Origin: Acidimicrobiia bacterium
GTDB lineage: Bacteria; Actinomycetota; Acidimicrobiia; Acidimicrobiales; AC-14
Reading direction: 5' to 3'
Assembly: GCA_019243595.1 (NCBI GenBank)
Contig: JAFAUA010000550.1
Coordinates: 1-5,963, forward strand
Length of the DNA: 5,963 bases
Positions 5,811 to 5,963 of the stretch are shown one piece after another. The stretch's first letter is position 1; each line of letters starts with the position of its first letter. Below the pieces are notes generated by a model. The model saw only the letters and a program-made list of their open reading frames with translations. It made no database searches and was not told the DNA's origin. The translations under genes were made by a program, and so were the position numbers.

Positions 5811-5963
5811 TCATGGAGATGCGTCGTCGACCGCCTCTATGAACGCTTGGACACTCGTTACGAGCTGGCGGATGTTCTTCTTCGGGATAAAGGCGTCTGC
5901 ACCCGCCGTGCGGATCTCTTCATGCACTACTGGATCGCTGTAGGCGGAGATCACCAACACCTT
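5811..5963 (-). CDS. Response regulator receiver domain, C-terminal part (5' end outside the window)
   Basis: The reverse strand is open from the window edge (5963) to TGA at 5813-5811, giving the last 50 residues of a protein whose start lies beyond the window. It reads KVLVISAYSD, then HEEIRTAGADAFIPKKN, then an amphipathic final helix. This is the second half of a CheY-like receiver domain: strand beta4 with the conserved switch Ser/Thr (residue 6 of the fragment), helix alpha4, the AGADAF turn and strand beta5 ending in the conserved Lys (residue 28), then helix alpha5. The protein stops about seven residues after alpha5, so the receiver is C-terminal. It is a single-domain regulator, or the end of a hybrid kinase or other fusion. 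The phosphoacceptor Asp and output are off the edge. Its output and any link to the c-di-GMP enzyme are unknown. Confidence 0.82.
   Translation of the reverse strand, partial: KVLVISAYSDPVVHEEIRTAGADAFIPKKNIRQLVTSVQAFIEAVDDASP

Overview
The window comes from a GC-rich bacterium. Strong GC bias at third codon positions, stop/start overlaps of the ATGA type and GTG starts suggest an actinobacterium; an Acidimicrobiia-like lineage is a guess from gene style only. No rRNA, tRNA or CRISPR array is visible.

Left part (1-4225, + strand) is a tight four-gene operon with no gaps. In order: (1) the C-terminal 173 residues of a secreted beta-rich protein cut by the window edge; (2) a type I signal peptidase of the Ser-His (SipW/archaeal/ER) class, overlapping the first gene by 4 nt; (3) an 851-residue membrane-anchored GGDEF-EAL protein with a probable GAF domain, overlapping the peptidase by 8 nt; (4) a 200-residue exported protein resembling TasA/camelysin-type SipW substrates, overlapping the c-di-GMP gene by 17 nt and with its own good Shine-Dalgarno. 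The most economical reading is a surface-fibre or matrix export module. A dedicated signal peptidase would process the flanking secreted proteins, and the c-di-GMP enzyme would set or sense the attached/motile state. The linkage is seen; the function is inferred.

Right part (4226-5963) is different in texture: less GC-rich, looser and oriented on the - strand. Directly after the operon lies a decayed, frame-shifted piece of a group II intron-type reverse transcriptase (about 4252-4392). Next is an orphan 270-codon reverse-strand gene of unknown function with a possible D...ExT nuclease-like motif, bracketed by an imperfect 26/27-nt direct repeat. About 535 nt without a convincing gene follow, carrying a perfect 21-bp tandem duplication built on a 10-bp palindrome. 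The window ends in the last 50 codons of a response-regulator receiver domain (- strand), for which no start lies in the window. The right part looks like a rearranged accessory segment abutting a conserved operon.
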